Notes: a model not told the origin generated them from the letters alone. 64,000 nucleotides of DNA from JAENVT01 sp039931555 (GCA_039931555.1 JBDTRP010000041.1:8982-72981), one strand, 5' to 3'. Counted from the first letter of the stretch, positions 33,744-42,801 are shown. A program made the numbers and translations.

Positions 33744-34585
33744 TCGAGATCGTCAACCCGGGAATCGGTAGCTCGTTCCAGGACCTCGGCCGGGTGGGGC
33801 TGTCGCATCTCGGTGTCGGTCGCAGCGGTGCCGCAGACCGTCCGTCACACGGCTTGGCCAATCGTCTGGTGGGCAACGAGGAGTCCGAGGCGACCATCGA
33901 GAGTTGCGGCGGTCTCAGCGTGCGGTTGCACCAGCCGGCGGTCGTCGCCGTGACCGGGGCCCATGGGGTGGTCGATGTGCGTCATGGCCGGCCGATGGCG
34001 GTCAACGGTGTCGAGCACCTTCCGGCCGGCGCCGAGATCACGCTGCGGGCGCCCGATTCGGGAATGCGGTACTACGTTGCGTTTCGGGGTGGCCTCACGA
34101 TCGCGCCGGTGCTGGGTTCGCGCAGCTTCGACACGTTGGCCGGACTCGGGCCTCAGCTGACAGCGGGGCTTCGGATCGGCATCGGCCCCGACCCGAAGAC
34201 GCCGATCACCACCGATCTGGGCGTGCGCCCGCCGTTGACGACCGAGATCCACTTCTCCGAGGGTCCACGTCGCGACTGGTTCACATCCGAGGCCTGGGGC
34301 ATCTTGACGTCCCAGTCCTTCGTCGTGAGCCCGTCGGGGAATCGGGTGGGCGCTCGCCTCCGTGGCACCCCACTGGAGCGGGTGGCGATCCGTGAACTGC
34401 TCAGCGAAGGGCTGGTCGAAGGGGCGATCCAGGTGCCGCCCGACGGTCAGCCGATCGTGATGCTCGCCGATCATCCGGTGACCGGTGGCTACCCGGTGAT
34501 CGCTGTCGTGGCGCCGTATCACGTGCCCTCCGTCGCCCAAGCCCGACCCGGCACCGCGTTGCGATTTCGTCATGTGGCCGGATAG
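33740..34585 (+). CDS. pxpC: 5-oxoprolinase subunit C
   Basis: A 281-aa KipA/AHS2-type subunit beginning with EIVNPGIGSSFQDLGRVG and containing FRGGL and GNRVGARLRG, all family hallmarks. It completes the pxpABC set between prcA and pafA. The last part of the gene overlaps no other gene; pafA starts 37 nt later from its own promoter. Confidence 0.94.
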   Translation: MIEIVNPGIGSSFQDLGRVGLSHLGVGRSGAADRPSHGLANRLVGNEESEATIESCGGLSVRLHQPAVVAVTGAHGVVDVRHGRPMAVNGVEHLPAGAEITLRAPDSGMRYYVAFRGGLTIAPVLGSRSFDTLAGLGPQLTAGLRIGIGPDPKTPITTDLGVRPPLTTEIHFSEGPRRDWFTSEAWGILTSQSFVVSPSGNRVGARLRGTPLERVAIRELLSEGLVEGAIQVPPDGQPIVMLADHPVTGGYPVIAVVAPYHVPSVAQARPGTALRFRHVAG

Positions 34586-34610
34586 GCGAGCAATCTGCGC
34601 CGCATCGCGC

Positions 34611-34616
34611 TACGTT
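34611..34616 (+). promoter_or_regulatory. -10 element of leaderless-type promoter (pafA)
   Basis: TACGTT ends 6 nt before the ATG at 34623. It sets the start against an upstream in-frame ATG at 34572 that overlaps pxpC. Confidence 0.55.
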
Positions 34617-34622
34617 GCGCAC

Positions 34623-35981
34623 ATGGAGCGCCGCATCTACGGCCTCGAGAACGAATACGGCGTCACCTGCACGTTGCGCGGTCAACGCCGGTTGAGTCCC
34701 GACGAGGTCGCCCGCTACCTGTTCCGTCGGGTGGTGTCGTGGGGCCGAAGCAGCAACGTGTTCCTGCAGAACGGTGCCCGGTTGTACCTCGACGTCGGTT
34801 CGCACCCCGAGTACGCCACGCCGGAATGTGACTCGCTGTACGACCTCGTCGTCCACGACAAAGCCGGTGAGCGGATTCTCGAGAGCCTTTTGGTCTCTGC
34901 CGAGCAGCGGCTCCGCGAGGAGGGCATCCGCGGCACGATCTATCTGTTCAAGAACAACACCGATTCGGCGGGCAACAGCTACGGCTGCCACGAGAACTAC
35001 CTCACGAGGCGCGCCGACGACCTCGGTCACTACGCCGAGGTGCTGATCCCGTTCCTCGTCAGCCGGCAGATCTTCACCGGGTCGGGCAAGGTCTTGCAGA
35101 CCGCGCGCGGCCCGATGTACTCGATCGCTCAACGCGCCGAGCACATCTGGGAAGGCGTGAGCTCGGCAACGACTCGCAGTCGACCGATCATCAACACCCG
35201 AGACGAGCCCCACGCCGACGCCGAGCGGTATCGCCGGTTGCACGTCATCGTCGGTGATTCCAACATGAGCGAGTACACGACCTTCGTCAAGGTCGGCTCG
35301 GCCGCGTGCATGCTGCGCATGCTCGAGGATCCGTCCGTCGTGCTGCGCGACATGACTCTGGAGAACCCGATTCGGGCCATCCGCGACATCAGCCACGACA
35401 TGACCTGCCGGCGCAAGGTGCGCCTGGCCAATGGACGCGAGGTCAGCGCCCTCGATATACAGCGCGAGTACCTCGATCGGGCGCATCGGTATGCCGACAC
35501 CAAGGGATTCCCACCGCTCGAACAGCGTGCCTTGGAGATGTGGGAGCACTGCATCACCACGATCGAAAATGATCCGCTGAAGCTCGACCGCGAGGTGGAC
35601 TGGGTCATCAAGTACCGGTTGCTCGACGCCTTCCGCACTCGCCACGAACTGCCGCTCGGCCACCCCCGGGTGCAGCTGCTGGATCTCCAGTACCACGACA
35701 TCTCGCGTGAGCGCAGCCCGTTCTACAAGTTGCAGGACCGGGGTATGGTCGAGCGGATGTGCGTCGATGCCGACATCGATGCTGCTGTCGACATCCCTCC
35801 GCAGACCACACGGGCCCGACTGCGCGGCGAGTTCATCAAGCGCGCCAAGGAACGCAAGCGGGATTACACCGTCGACTGGGTGCATCTCAAGCTCAACGAC
35901 CAGGCGCAGCGCACAGTGTTGTGCAAGGACCCGTTCAAGAGCCGCGACGAGCGGGTCGAGAAGCTGATCGCCTCTCTGTGA
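34623..35981 (+). CDS. pafA: Pup-protein ligase
   Basis: A 452-aa ligase that joins the C-terminal Glu of deamidated Pup to substrate lysines using ATP. YGLENEYGVT near the start, NNTDSAGNSYGCHENYL and RRLHVIVGDSNMSEY match PafA, and the Dop-specific loop is missing, which separates it from the dop gene upstream. In many actinobacteria pafB and pafC follow; here two signal peptidases follow instead. Confidence 0.97.
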   Translation: MERRIYGLENEYGVTCTLRGQRRLSPDEVARYLFRRVVSWGRSSNVFLQNGARLYLDVGSHPEYATPECDSLYDLVVHDKAGERILESLLVSAEQRLREEGIRGTIYLFKNNTDSAGNSYGCHENYLTRRADDLGHYAEVLIPFLVSRQIFTGSGKVLQTARGPMYSIAQRAEHIWEGVSSATTRSRPIINTRDEPHADAERYRRLHVIVGDSNMSEYTTFVKVGSAACMLRMLEDPSVVLRDMTLENPIRAIRDISHDMTCRRKVRLANGREVSALDIQREYLDRAHRYADTKGFPPLEQRALEMWEHCITTIENDPLKLDREVDWVIKYRLLDAFRTRHELPLGHPRVQLLDLQYHDISRERSPFYKLQDRGMVERMCVDADIDAAVDIPPQTTRARLRGEFIKRAKERKRDYTVDWVHLKLNDQAQRTVLCKDPFKSRDERVEKLIASL

Positions 35982-36012
35982 CGCCTGCCCTCGCAACGAC
36001 CGAACCGCCCGC

Positions 36013-36018
36013 TAGCGT
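36013..36018 (+). promoter_or_regulatory. -10 element of leaderless-type promoter (first lepB)
   Basis: TAGCGT ends 8 nt before the ATG at 36027. Confidence 0.5.
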
Positions 36019-36026
36019 GGGACTCG

Positions 36027-36683
36027 ATGGCCACTGAGGACCCACGGGCAACCGTCGTTGACCCGGATCCCGACCTCTCGGTCGAGGACGAATACGACGA
36101 TGTGACCGACCCTGACTCGCCGTCGCATCAAAACAGTGACGGCAAGCGCAAGCGGTCGGGCCTGGCCGAGTGGATCATCGTCGTCGTCGTCGCCATCAGT
36201 TCGGCACTCCTGGTTCGAGCCTATGTGCTCCAGCAGTTCGCCGTCGAGGGCACCTCGATGCTCAACACGCTGCACCCCAGCGACCGGGTGCTGGTCAACA
36301 AGCTGAGCTACCACCTGCACGACCCGCGCCGGGGTGACGTCGTGGTGTTGAAGCGCATCGAGAGCAACGCTCAAGAGCGTGACCTCATCAAGCGAGTTGT
36401 CGGCCTGCCCGGTGAGACGATCGAGTACCGCGACTGCCAGCTGTTCATCAACGGCTCGTTGGTCAAAGAGCCGTATCTCGATCCGCAGATCGTTGCGCCC
36501 AACCGGTGTGGCGCAGACCAACCGGCGGTGCAGGTCCAACCGAAGCATGTTTTCGTGATGGGCGACAACCGTGGTGGATCGCTCGACAGTCGCGACGCCA
36601 GCGTGAGCCAGATCGCGTACAGCAACCTCATCGGTCGCGCCTTCGTGGTCATGTGGCCCTTCGCCGACTGGCAGTGGTTGTAA
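36027..36683 (+). CDS. lepB: signal peptidase I, first copy
   Basis: A 218-aa type I signal peptidase (S26). A cytoplasmic acidic tail (1-45) precedes one transmembrane helix (about 50-67). The catalytic Ser is in EGTSMLNTL and the general-base Lys in DLIKRVVGLPGE; GDNRGGSLDSR is box E. The extracytoplasmic domain has a conserved Cys pair (YRDCQLF and PNRCGAD) that could form a disulfide, also present in the next gene. It removes signal peptides after export. Confidence 0.94.
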   Translation: MATEDPRATVVDPDPDLSVEDEYDDVTDPDSPSHQNSDGKRKRSGLAEWIIVVVVAISSALLVRAYVLQQFAVEGTSMLNTLHPSDRVLVNKLSYHLHDPRRGDVVVLKRIESNAQERDLIKRVVGLPGETIEYRDCQLFINGSLVKEPYLDPQIVAPNRCGADQPAVQVQPKHVFVMGDNRGGSLDSRDASVSQIAYSNLIGRAFVVMWPFADWQWL

Positions 36684-36701
36684 CGCGGCACCGGGCCCTA
36701 C

Positions 36702-37382
36702 ATGACCGGTGATGAGTGGTGGACGCAAGCGGTAGAGCAGTTCGGCCTCGATGCACCAATCGGGCCGACGGGCGACCAGCCTCCGTCGACGGGGGAGAGC
36801 ATTCACAACACGGGCACGACGCCGACGGTCACGTCATCTGCGCGTCGCCGCCGACACGTTGCCATCGATTGGCTGGTCATCGCCGCGGTCGCCCTGGCCG
36901 CGGCGTTCCTCTTGCGAGCATTCGTGGTTCAGCAGTTCGCTGTCGACGGTCAGTCGATGCTCGGGACGTTGCATTCCGGCGACCGGGTCATCGTCAACAA
37001 GCTGAGCTACGACATGCATGATCCCCGCCACGGCGACATCGTGGTGCTGAAAGATGCGAAGGCAACCCTGGAGGTCCGCGATCTGATCAAGCGAGTGATC
37101 GCCCTGCCGGGCGAGACCATCGAGTACCGCGAGTGTCAGTTGTTCATCGACGGCGAGCGCATGACCGAGCCATACCTCGACCCGGTCCTCGTCGGTGCCG
37201 ACCATTGCGGCCAATCGCAAACGCCGGTCGAGGTCGAACCCGGGCACGTGTTCGTGATGGGCGACAACCGGGCTGCGTCGCTCGACAGCCGAATGCCGGC
37301 CATCGGCCAGATCGCCTACGACCACCTGATCGGACGAGCCTTCGTCGTCGTCTGGCCGACCGCGGACTGGCGCTGGCTGTAA
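36702..37382 (+). CDS. lepB: signal peptidase I, second copy
   Basis: A 226-aa paralogue of the upstream gene, 18 nt away. It has the same plan: Ser in DGQSMLGTL, Lys in DLIKRVIALPGE, GDNRAASLDSR, one transmembrane helix (about 57-77) and the same Cys pair. The cytoplasmic N-terminal tails differ, which suggests separate regulation or localisation. The pair arose by tandem duplication. No clear ribosome-binding site or own promoter is visible. Confidence 0.93.
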   Translation: MTGDEWWTQAVEQFGLDAPIGPTGDQPPSTGESIHNTGTTPTVTSSARRRRHVAIDWLVIAAVALAAAFLLRAFVVQQFAVDGQSMLGTLHSGDRVIVNKLSYDMHDPRHGDIVVLKDAKATLEVRDLIKRVIALPGETIEYRECQLFIDGERMTEPYLDPVLVGADHCGQSQTPVEVEPGHVFVMGDNRAASLDSRMPAIGQIAYDHLIGRAFVVVWPTADWRWL

Positions 37383-37394
37383 GGACTGGCGGAA

Positions 37395-38132
37395 CTATCG
37401 CAGGGGTGGAAGGGGGCCGATCTCGGCGTGGTAGACGTCGATCATGCGGTCGACCCAGTCGCTGTACACGCCGTCGAGACCCATGCGCAGTCCGGACTGC
37501 AAGATGTGCGGCTCCTGCATGTCCCATCCGAATGCCGCCCGCTCGAAGCGGTGGAAGAGGGCCACCATCCCGCCGTTCCAGTCGGAGTGGTGCAGGTTGA
37601 CGGCATCGATGCCCTGCTGTCGCAAGGTTGCGGCCCGGCGCTCGGGCCCCTCCTTCATGCTCGACAGGCGCGTCGAGTCGACCAACTTCACACCTTGGCC
37701 GCGCAGCGGGATGAGGGTTTCCCATTTCGGCGCGCACAGCCACAGTCGCTCGACCATCGCCGGGGCGGCCTCGGCAACGACGTCGATCACGACCTGGCCA
37801 CTGGCTGCATCTTTGAGGTCCAGCGACAGTTGGAAGTTGCTGCCGCAGTGATCGATCAGTTCGGCGAGCGACGGGATGTGATCGGGAAGCGCCGCCCGCG
37901 CCGTCTCGCCGATCGTGCGCGTGCGACCGAACGACCGCCTGACCACACCGTCGTGGTCGAGCACCGGGATGCCGTCTGCGGTGACCCACACGTCGCTCTC
38001 CAGCCCGTTGGCGCCCAGCTTCAGTGCCAGTTCGAAACCGGGGAGCGTGTTCTCGGGTGCATGGGCCCGGGCACCGCGGTGCCCGAACGCAATGGGCTCG
38101 TCCAGAAGCGATGGAAGGCGTTGCTGCACCAC
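37395..38132 (-). CDS. glycerophosphodiester phosphodiesterase
   Basis: A 245-aa GDPD-family TIM-barrel enzyme. GHRGARAHAPENTLPGF and ESDVWVTADGIPVLDHD contain the catalytic His and metal-binding Glu/Asp residues. It releases glycerol-3-phosphate from deacylated phospholipids. There is no signal peptide, so it acts in the cytoplasm. The start is one of two tandem GTG codons at 38132 and 38129. It converges on the second lepB. Confidence 0.9.
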   Translation of the reverse strand: MVQQRLPSLLDEPIAFGHRGARAHAPENTLPGFELALKLGANGLESDVWVTADGIPVLDHDGVVRRSFGRTRTIGETARAALPDHIPSLAELIDHCGSNFQLSLDLKDAASGQVVIDVVAEAAPAMVERLWLCAPKWETLIPLRGQGVKLVDSTRLSSMKEGPERRAATLRQQGIDAVNLHHSDWNGGMVALFHRFERAAFGWDMQEPHILQSGLRMGLDGVYSDWVDRMIDVYHAEIGPLPPLR

Positions 38133-38174
38133 TGAATGATGGCACGGTGCAGTTCTGATCGCAGGTCCAGCTCG

Positions 38175-38180
38175 TAGACT
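38175..38180 (+). promoter_or_regulatory. -10 element of leaderless-type promoter (tatB)
   Basis: TAGACT ends 8 nt before the ATG at 38189. Confidence 0.5.
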
Positions 38181-38188
38181 CCCCGGCG

Positions 38189-38677
38189 ATGTTCAATCTC
38201 AGCGGGAGCGAAATCGTTTTTCTGCTGTTGATCGCGCTCATCGTGCTCGGGCCGGAGAAGCTGCCCGAGGCCGTCCGCAAGTTCGGGAAGGCGTACGCCG
38301 AGATCAAGAAGATGTCGAGCGGGTTCCAGAGCGAGCTGAAATCGGCCCTCGACGAGCCGATGCGCGAGATGCGCGAGACCGCCGATGCGTTCAAGAAGGC
38401 GGTCAGCTTCGAATTCGACGACAACGGTGGAGTGATCCTCCACGACAGTTCGCCCGATGCAACGACGTCCGTCGCTGAGCCGGTCGCTGAAGGTGAAGCT
38501 GCGCCGAACGCCGTTGATGCCGCACCGGCCGAACCAGAACCGGCCGAACCAGAACCGGCCGAGACCGCCACGGCCAGCAACGAACCGCCGCTCGTCCGTC
38601 CGCCCGGCCCGACGTTCCACTCCGCAGCTCCGCAGCCCAAGGTCGTCGAGGCTGTCGAGGAGACCACTTCCGAATGA
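38189..38677 (+). CDS. tatB: Sec-independent translocase component TatB
   Basis: A 162-aa protein with an N-terminal membrane helix (about 5-20) and the TatA/B hinge LGPEKLPEAVRKFGKAY, then an amphipathic helix. Length and hinge favour TatB over TatA. A long Pro/Glu/Ala tail contains 15-bp tandem repeats. With TatC it receives folded twin-arginine substrates. It overlaps tatC as ATGA. No TatA gene is in the window. Confidence 0.9.
   Translation: MFNLSGSEIVFLLLIALIVLGPEKLPEAVRKFGKAYAEIKKMSSGFQSELKSALDEPMREMRETADAFKKAVSFEFDDNGGVILHDSSPDATTSVAEPVAEGEAAPNAVDAAPAEPEPAEPEPAETATASNEPPLVRPPGPTFHSAAPQPKVVEAVEETTSE
38525..38562. repeat. 15-bp tandem repeat in tatB
   Basis: The unit CCGGCCGAACCAGAA occurs twice in full and once in part, encoding PAEPE repeats in the disordered TatB tail. 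Copy number could vary by slippage without a frameshift. Confidence 0.8.
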
Positions 38678-39471
38678 AGTTGTCGTTGAAACGAAGCGGA
38701 CGGCCGAAGGTGGCGTCCCCCGAAGATCGGATGACGCTCACCGAGCATCTCGCCGAGTTGCGCTCGCGCATCATCCGCTCGCTGTTAGCTGTCGTGATCG
38801 GCATCATCGTGATGCTGGCGTTCTACGACCAGGTGCTCGATTTCCTGCGTCGGCCCTACGAAGCGCTCTGCAAGCAGAAGCCCAAGCTGACCTGCGAGCT
38901 GCAGTTCATCGGGCCACTGGAGGGCTTCACCACGCGGCTGTCGATCTGCACGTACGGCGGCATCGTGCTGGCGCTGCCGATCATCATGTGGCAGATCTGG
39001 CGGTTCATCGTCCCGGCGCTGCACACCAAGGAGAAGAAGTACGCGATCCCGTTCATCATGTCGTCGGTCGTGCTGTTCGCGATGGGTGCAGCCGTCGCCT
39101 ACTGGACGCTGACGCCGGCTCTCGATTTCTTGATCTCGTGGTCGGGCAGCGGCGTCAAGGCCAACTTCCAGGTCAGCAAGTACGTCAGCCTGGTCGGCCT
39201 GATGATCGCGGTGTTCGGCATCACGTTCGAGTTCCCGGTCCTGCTCGTGTTCTTGCAACTGGTCGGTGTGCTCACGCCGCAAACATTGATGAAGCAGTGG
39301 CGGTATTCCACGGTGATCATCTTCGTGATCGCGGCCGTCATCACCCCCAGCGGCGATCCGTACTCGATGATGGCTCTGGCCATGCCGATGGTGATCTTCT
39401 ACGTCGTGTCGATCGTGATCGGCGTGGTCGTGCAGCGACGCAAGCGCGCCAACCAAGCGGCCGCCAACTGA
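38674..39471 (+). CDS. tatC: Sec-independent translocase TatC
   Basis: A 265-aa membrane protein with six hydrophobic segments. The N-terminal MTLTEHLAELRSRIIRS and the conserved FxxEFP as FGITFEFPVLLVF are diagnostic, and AVITPSGDPYSMM is conserved in the last periplasmic region. It is the receptor for twin-arginine signal peptides. The tat-helicase order is also seen in M. tuberculosis. Confidence 0.96.
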   Translation: MKLSLKRSGRPKVASPEDRMTLTEHLAELRSRIIRSLLAVVIGIIVMLAFYDQVLDFLRRPYEALCKQKPKLTCELQFIGPLEGFTTRLSICTYGGIVLALPIIMWQIWRFIVPALHTKEKKYAIPFIMSSVVLFAMGAAVAYWTLTPALDFLISWSGSGVKANFQVSKYVSLVGLMIAVFGITFEFPVLLVFLQLVGVLTPQTLMKQWRYSTVIIFVIAAVITPSGDPYSMMALAMPMVIFYVVSIVIGVVVQRRKRANQAAAN

Positions 39472-39483
39472 CACGATGAGGTC

Positions 39484-42168
39484 GTGAACGCGCGTCGGGC
39501 CGAGCTGGTTGCCCACTACGGCTTCCCACTGGACGACTTCCAACTCCGTGCCCTCGACGCCCTCGACGCCGGGCAATCCGTGCTCGTCGCCGCGCCGACA
39601 GGAAGTGGCAAGACCGTTGTGGCCGAGTACGCCATCGACGTTGCGATCGGTGACGGCCACCGGGCGTTCTACACCGCGCCGATCAAGGCGCTGTCGAACC
39701 AGAAGTATCACGATCTGGTTGCCCGCCTCGGCCCACAGAACGTCGGGTTGCTGACCGGTGACAACACGATCAACGGCGATGCGCCGGTGGTCGTGATGAC
39801 AACCGAAGTGTTGCGCAACATGATCTACGCGCGCAGCGCTGCGCTCGATCGGTTGGCGGTGGTCGTGCTCGACGAGGTGCACTTCCTGCAAGACACGTAC
39901 CGGGGTCCGGTGTGGGAGGAGGTGATCATCCACCTGCCCACGCGGGTGCGCCTGGTGTGCTTGTCGGCGACCGTCAGCAATGCAGCCGAGCTGGCCGAAT
40001 GGATCTCCACGGTGCGCGGGCCGACCACGGCGATCGTCGAGGACCGTCGGCCGGTCAAGCTCGACAACCTGTACCTGATCGGTGACAAGACACACGATCG
40101 CATGCACCTGCTGCCCACGTTGGTGAACGGCCGCATGAATGGTGACGCGGCGCGCCTCGATGAGGAGGCGGCCCGGAGCGCCAAGGGCAGCCGGCCTCGA
40201 AAGGGAGCGGCGCAGGCGAGGCGGCGCTTGTTCACGCCATCGCGACTCGAGGTGGTCGACCTCCTCGAACAGCACCGGATGCTGCCGGCGATCCACTTCA
40301 TCTTCAGCCGGAACCAGTGCGACGAGGCGGCCAGAACGGTGATGGCTGCCGGGACCCGGTTGACCACCGGCACGGAACGGGATCGCATTCGCGAGATCGT
40401 CGACGCCCGGTTGGGCGCGATCGACCCGGCCGACCTCGCCGTGCTGGGTTTCAGCACCTTTCTCGGTCAGCTCGAAGCCGGTGTCGCCGCCCATCATGCG
40501 GGCATGGTGCCGCCGTTCAAGGAAGTGGTCGAGGCGTGTTTCGTCGAGGGCCTGGTCAAGGTCGTCTTCGCCACCGAGACGCTGGCGGTCGGCATCAACA
40601 TGCCCGCCAAGACCGTGGTCATCGAGAAGCTGACCAAGTTCACCGGCGACCATCACGCCTTCCTGACGCCGGGGGAGTACACCCAGCTGACAGGGCGGGC
40701 CGGAAGAAGGGGAATGGACGACCTTGGCTACGCCGTGGTCTTGTGGAGCCCGTTCGTGCCGTTCGATCAGGTGGCCGCACTGGCCAGCAGCCGTACCTTT
40801 CATCTCAATTCGGCGTTCCGGCCGACGTACAACATGGCAGCCAACCTCGTTCGCTCGTACACCAGCGAGCGAGCACACCACCTGCTCAACTTGTCGTTCG
40901 CCCAGTATCAAGCGGACGGCGACGTCGTGCGCATCGAGGCCCGGCTCGACCGCCGGCAGACCCACCTGGCCGACCTGCTCGAGCGAGCGCGCAGCCCTTT
41001 CGGCGACATCGACGAGTACCGCAAGGAGATGAAGGGGTTCACGCCTGCGGTGCCCGGCGGTGCGGTCGGCCGCGACGATCTGGTGTCGCTGGCGATGATG
41101 AAGCTGCGACCGGGCGACGTGATCTACGCCGAGAAGGCTCGATACGCCGGTCGTGTGGCCGTGCTGACCAGCGCGCACCGAAAGGGTGGCATGCGCCTGA
41201 CCGGATTGACCGCTCGCCGCGACGTGGTGATGCTGACGGCAGTTGACTTCGACGAGCCACCGCGCGCGCTCGGCAAGATCGAGTTGCCCGCCGACTACGC
41301 GCCGAACCGCCACGACTTCCAGAAGGAGGTCGTCCACAGGCTGGAGCTCGCCACCCTGGCTCCGCACTCCAAGCGCGCCCGTCGTGCCGTCGAGGTGTCG
41401 GGCGATGGATCGCACCCGGTAGAGGCCGACCCCGAGCTCGACGACCGCCTCAAGGCGGCGGCGCAGGCCGAACGTGTGGCGCGAGAAGTCGAGGAGTTGC
41501 GCACACGCGTGCGCACCCGCAGCCAATCAGTAGCCCGCGACTTCGACCGCGTGCTGCGGGTGCTGGAGAACTGGGGCTACGTCGACGGCTGGGCCCTGAC
41601 GGATGCCGGCAAGATCCTCGCCAGGACGTTTCACGAGTGTGACCTGTTGATCGCGGAATGCCTGCGACAGGGCCTGCTCGATGATCTCGAACCTGCTTCG
41701 CTGGCCGGCCTGGTCTCGGTCTTCGTCTATGAGCACCGCAGCCCCGAGCCCCCGCCGACAGCTTGGTTCCCATCGCCGACGGTTCGCAAGCGCTGGCAGC
41801 GGATCGCCGAGATCAGCTACGAGCTCGAAGAGATCGAGGAAGAGGCGGGGTTGTCGGTGCATCGGCCGCCCGATGCCACCTTCGTCGCGGTGGCATTCGC
41901 CTGGGCGGCCGGGGAGGGATTCGCCGAGGTCGTCGAGGCCGAAGAGCTCTCCGGTGGCGACTTCGTGCGCACGATGAAGCAACTGATCGACGTGCTGCGG
42001 CAACTGGCGCTCGTCGCGCCGGAGCGCGCGACCCGACGTTGTGCCGAACAAGCTGCCGATCAACTCTTCCGCGGGGTGGTGGCTGCTTCCAGCGCAGTCG
42101 AGTCACCCGACGAGGAGCCCGACGCCACCAACATCGGCGAACCTGGCGATGACGATCCGCAAAGGTGA
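39484..42168 (+). CDS. helY: Ski2/Mtr4-like RNA helicase (HelY type)
   Basis: An 894-aa superfamily 2 DEVH helicase. Walker A is APTGSGKT (37-44), motif II DEVH (130-133), motif III LSATVSNA, and motif VI QLTGRAGRRG (401-410). Beyond the helicase core come an arch-like insert and the C-terminal DSHCT domain (about 730-870). Likely an RNA-unwinding or decay helicase, by analogy with exosome helicases and mycobacterial HelY. The GTG start lies 12 nt after tatC. Confidence 0.92.
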   Translation: MNARRAELVAHYGFPLDDFQLRALDALDAGQSVLVAAPTGSGKTVVAEYAIDVAIGDGHRAFYTAPIKALSNQKYHDLVARLGPQNVGLLTGDNTINGDAPVVVMTTEVLRNMIYARSAALDRLAVVVLDEVHFLQDTYRGPVWEEVIIHLPTRVRLVCLSATVSNAAELAEWISTVRGPTTAIVEDRRPVKLDNLYLIGDKTHDRMHLLPTLVNGRMNGDAARLDEEAARSAKGSRPRKGAAQARRRLFTPSRLEVVDLLEQHRMLPAIHFIFSRNQCDEAARTVMAAGTRLTTGTERDRIREIVDARLGAIDPADLAVLGFSTFLGQLEAGVAAHHAGMVPPFKEVVEACFVEGLVKVVFATETLAVGINMPAKTVVIEKLTKFTGDHHAFLTPGEYTQLTGRAGRRGMDDLGYAVVLWSPFVPFDQVAALASSRTFHLNSAFRPTYNMAANLVRSYTSERAHHLLNLSFAQYQADGDVVRIEARLDRRQTHLADLLERARSPFGDIDEYRKEMKGFTPAVPGGAVGRDDLVSLAMMKLRPGDVIYAEKARYAGRVAVLTSAHRKGGMRLTGLTARRDVVMLTAVDFDEPPRALGKIELPADYAPNRHDFQKEVVHRLELATLAPHSKRARRAVEVSGDGSHPVEADPELDDRLKAAAQAERVAREVEELRTRVRTRSQSVARDFDRVLRVLENWGYVDGWALTDAGKILARTFHECDLLIAECLRQGLLDDLEPASLAGLVSVFVYEHRSPEPPPTAWFPSPTVRKRWQRIAEISYELEEIEEEAGLSVHRPPDATFVAVAFAWAAGEGFAEVVEAEELSGGDFVRTMKQLIDVLRQLALVAPERATRRCAEQAADQLFRGVVAASSAVESPDEEPDATNIGEPGDDDPQR

Positions 42169-42757
42169 GCCGTGGGGAGAGCCGGCGGAATGTCCGCCCG
42201 ACGTCAGGGTGGTCTCGACCGACCGCGACCTGCGCGACTGGGTGATCTGGCATCGCACGCGCGACCAACCCGTACGCCCGATCGGGGTGTCCGGCGGAGA
42301 CATGGCACGCACATGTGGCGGAGCGAGCGGCACACATCTGCTCTCGGTGAAGGTGGAGGTCGACGCGATGCGTGTGACCCTCGACGACCGTGCACCGACG
42401 TGGGGAGTGGCCCACGTCGTTGCGCGCCGCGAATGGTGGCGTGGCGATGTCGCCATGGTGATGAACGCCCAGTTCTACGGACCGTACGACGTGGCCCCCC
42501 GCTCGCATCCCAATGACGGCAAGCTCGATGTCGTCCGCATCGACACGGCAATGAGCCTTCGAGTACGCCTACAGGTGCGACAACGCGCCCGCACGGGCAC
42601 GCACCTTCCCCACCCGCACGTCGGATCGCGATCGCTCGCCGAGGTCGACCTGACGTTCGAACGTCCGATGGTCGTGTGGATCGATGGGGTTCGCTGTGGC
42701 ACTGCCCTCCGTGTGCAGGTCGATGCCGAGCCGGACGCCTACACCGCCTACGTCTGA
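42149..42757 (+). CDS. protein resembling the C-terminal domain of diacylglycerol/sphingosine kinases
   Basis: A 202-aa protein. The second half (MVMNAQFYGPYDVAPRSHPNDGKLDVV; later MVVWIDGVRCGT) has the beta-sandwich pattern of the YegS/DgkB C-terminal domain, which reads NxxyyGGGmxxaPxAxxxDGxLdv. The N-terminal catalytic domain with the GGDGT motif is absent. It may bind a lipid or metal without kinase activity. The ATG overlaps the helicase gene by 20 nt. I am unsure of the function. Confidence 0.6.
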   Translation: MTIRKGEPWGEPAECPPDVRVVSTDRDLRDWVIWHRTRDQPVRPIGVSGGDMARTCGGASGTHLLSVKVEVDAMRVTLDDRAPTWGVAHVVARREWWRGDVAMVMNAQFYGPYDVAPRSHPNDGKLDVVRIDTAMSLRVRLQVRQRARTGTHLPHPHVGSRSLAEVDLTFERPMVVWIDGVRCGTALRVQVDAEPDAYTAYV

Positions 42758-42787
42758 GTCGGAGGTGCCCGTCGAGTGCGCCGGGAC

Positions 42788-42793
42788 TATGGT
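42788..42793 (+). promoter_or_regulatory. -10 element of leaderless-type promoter (MDR oxidoreductase)
   Basis: TATGGT ends 8 nt before the ATG at 42802. Confidence 0.5.
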
Positions 42794-42801
42794 CGAACGC
42801 C

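Noticed and set aside
38785..41526. Very long open frame on the minus strand opposite tatC and the helicase
   Set aside because: It is antisense to two clear conserved genes, is rich in His/Arg/Asp as expected for the complement of GC-rich coding DNA, and shows no domain.
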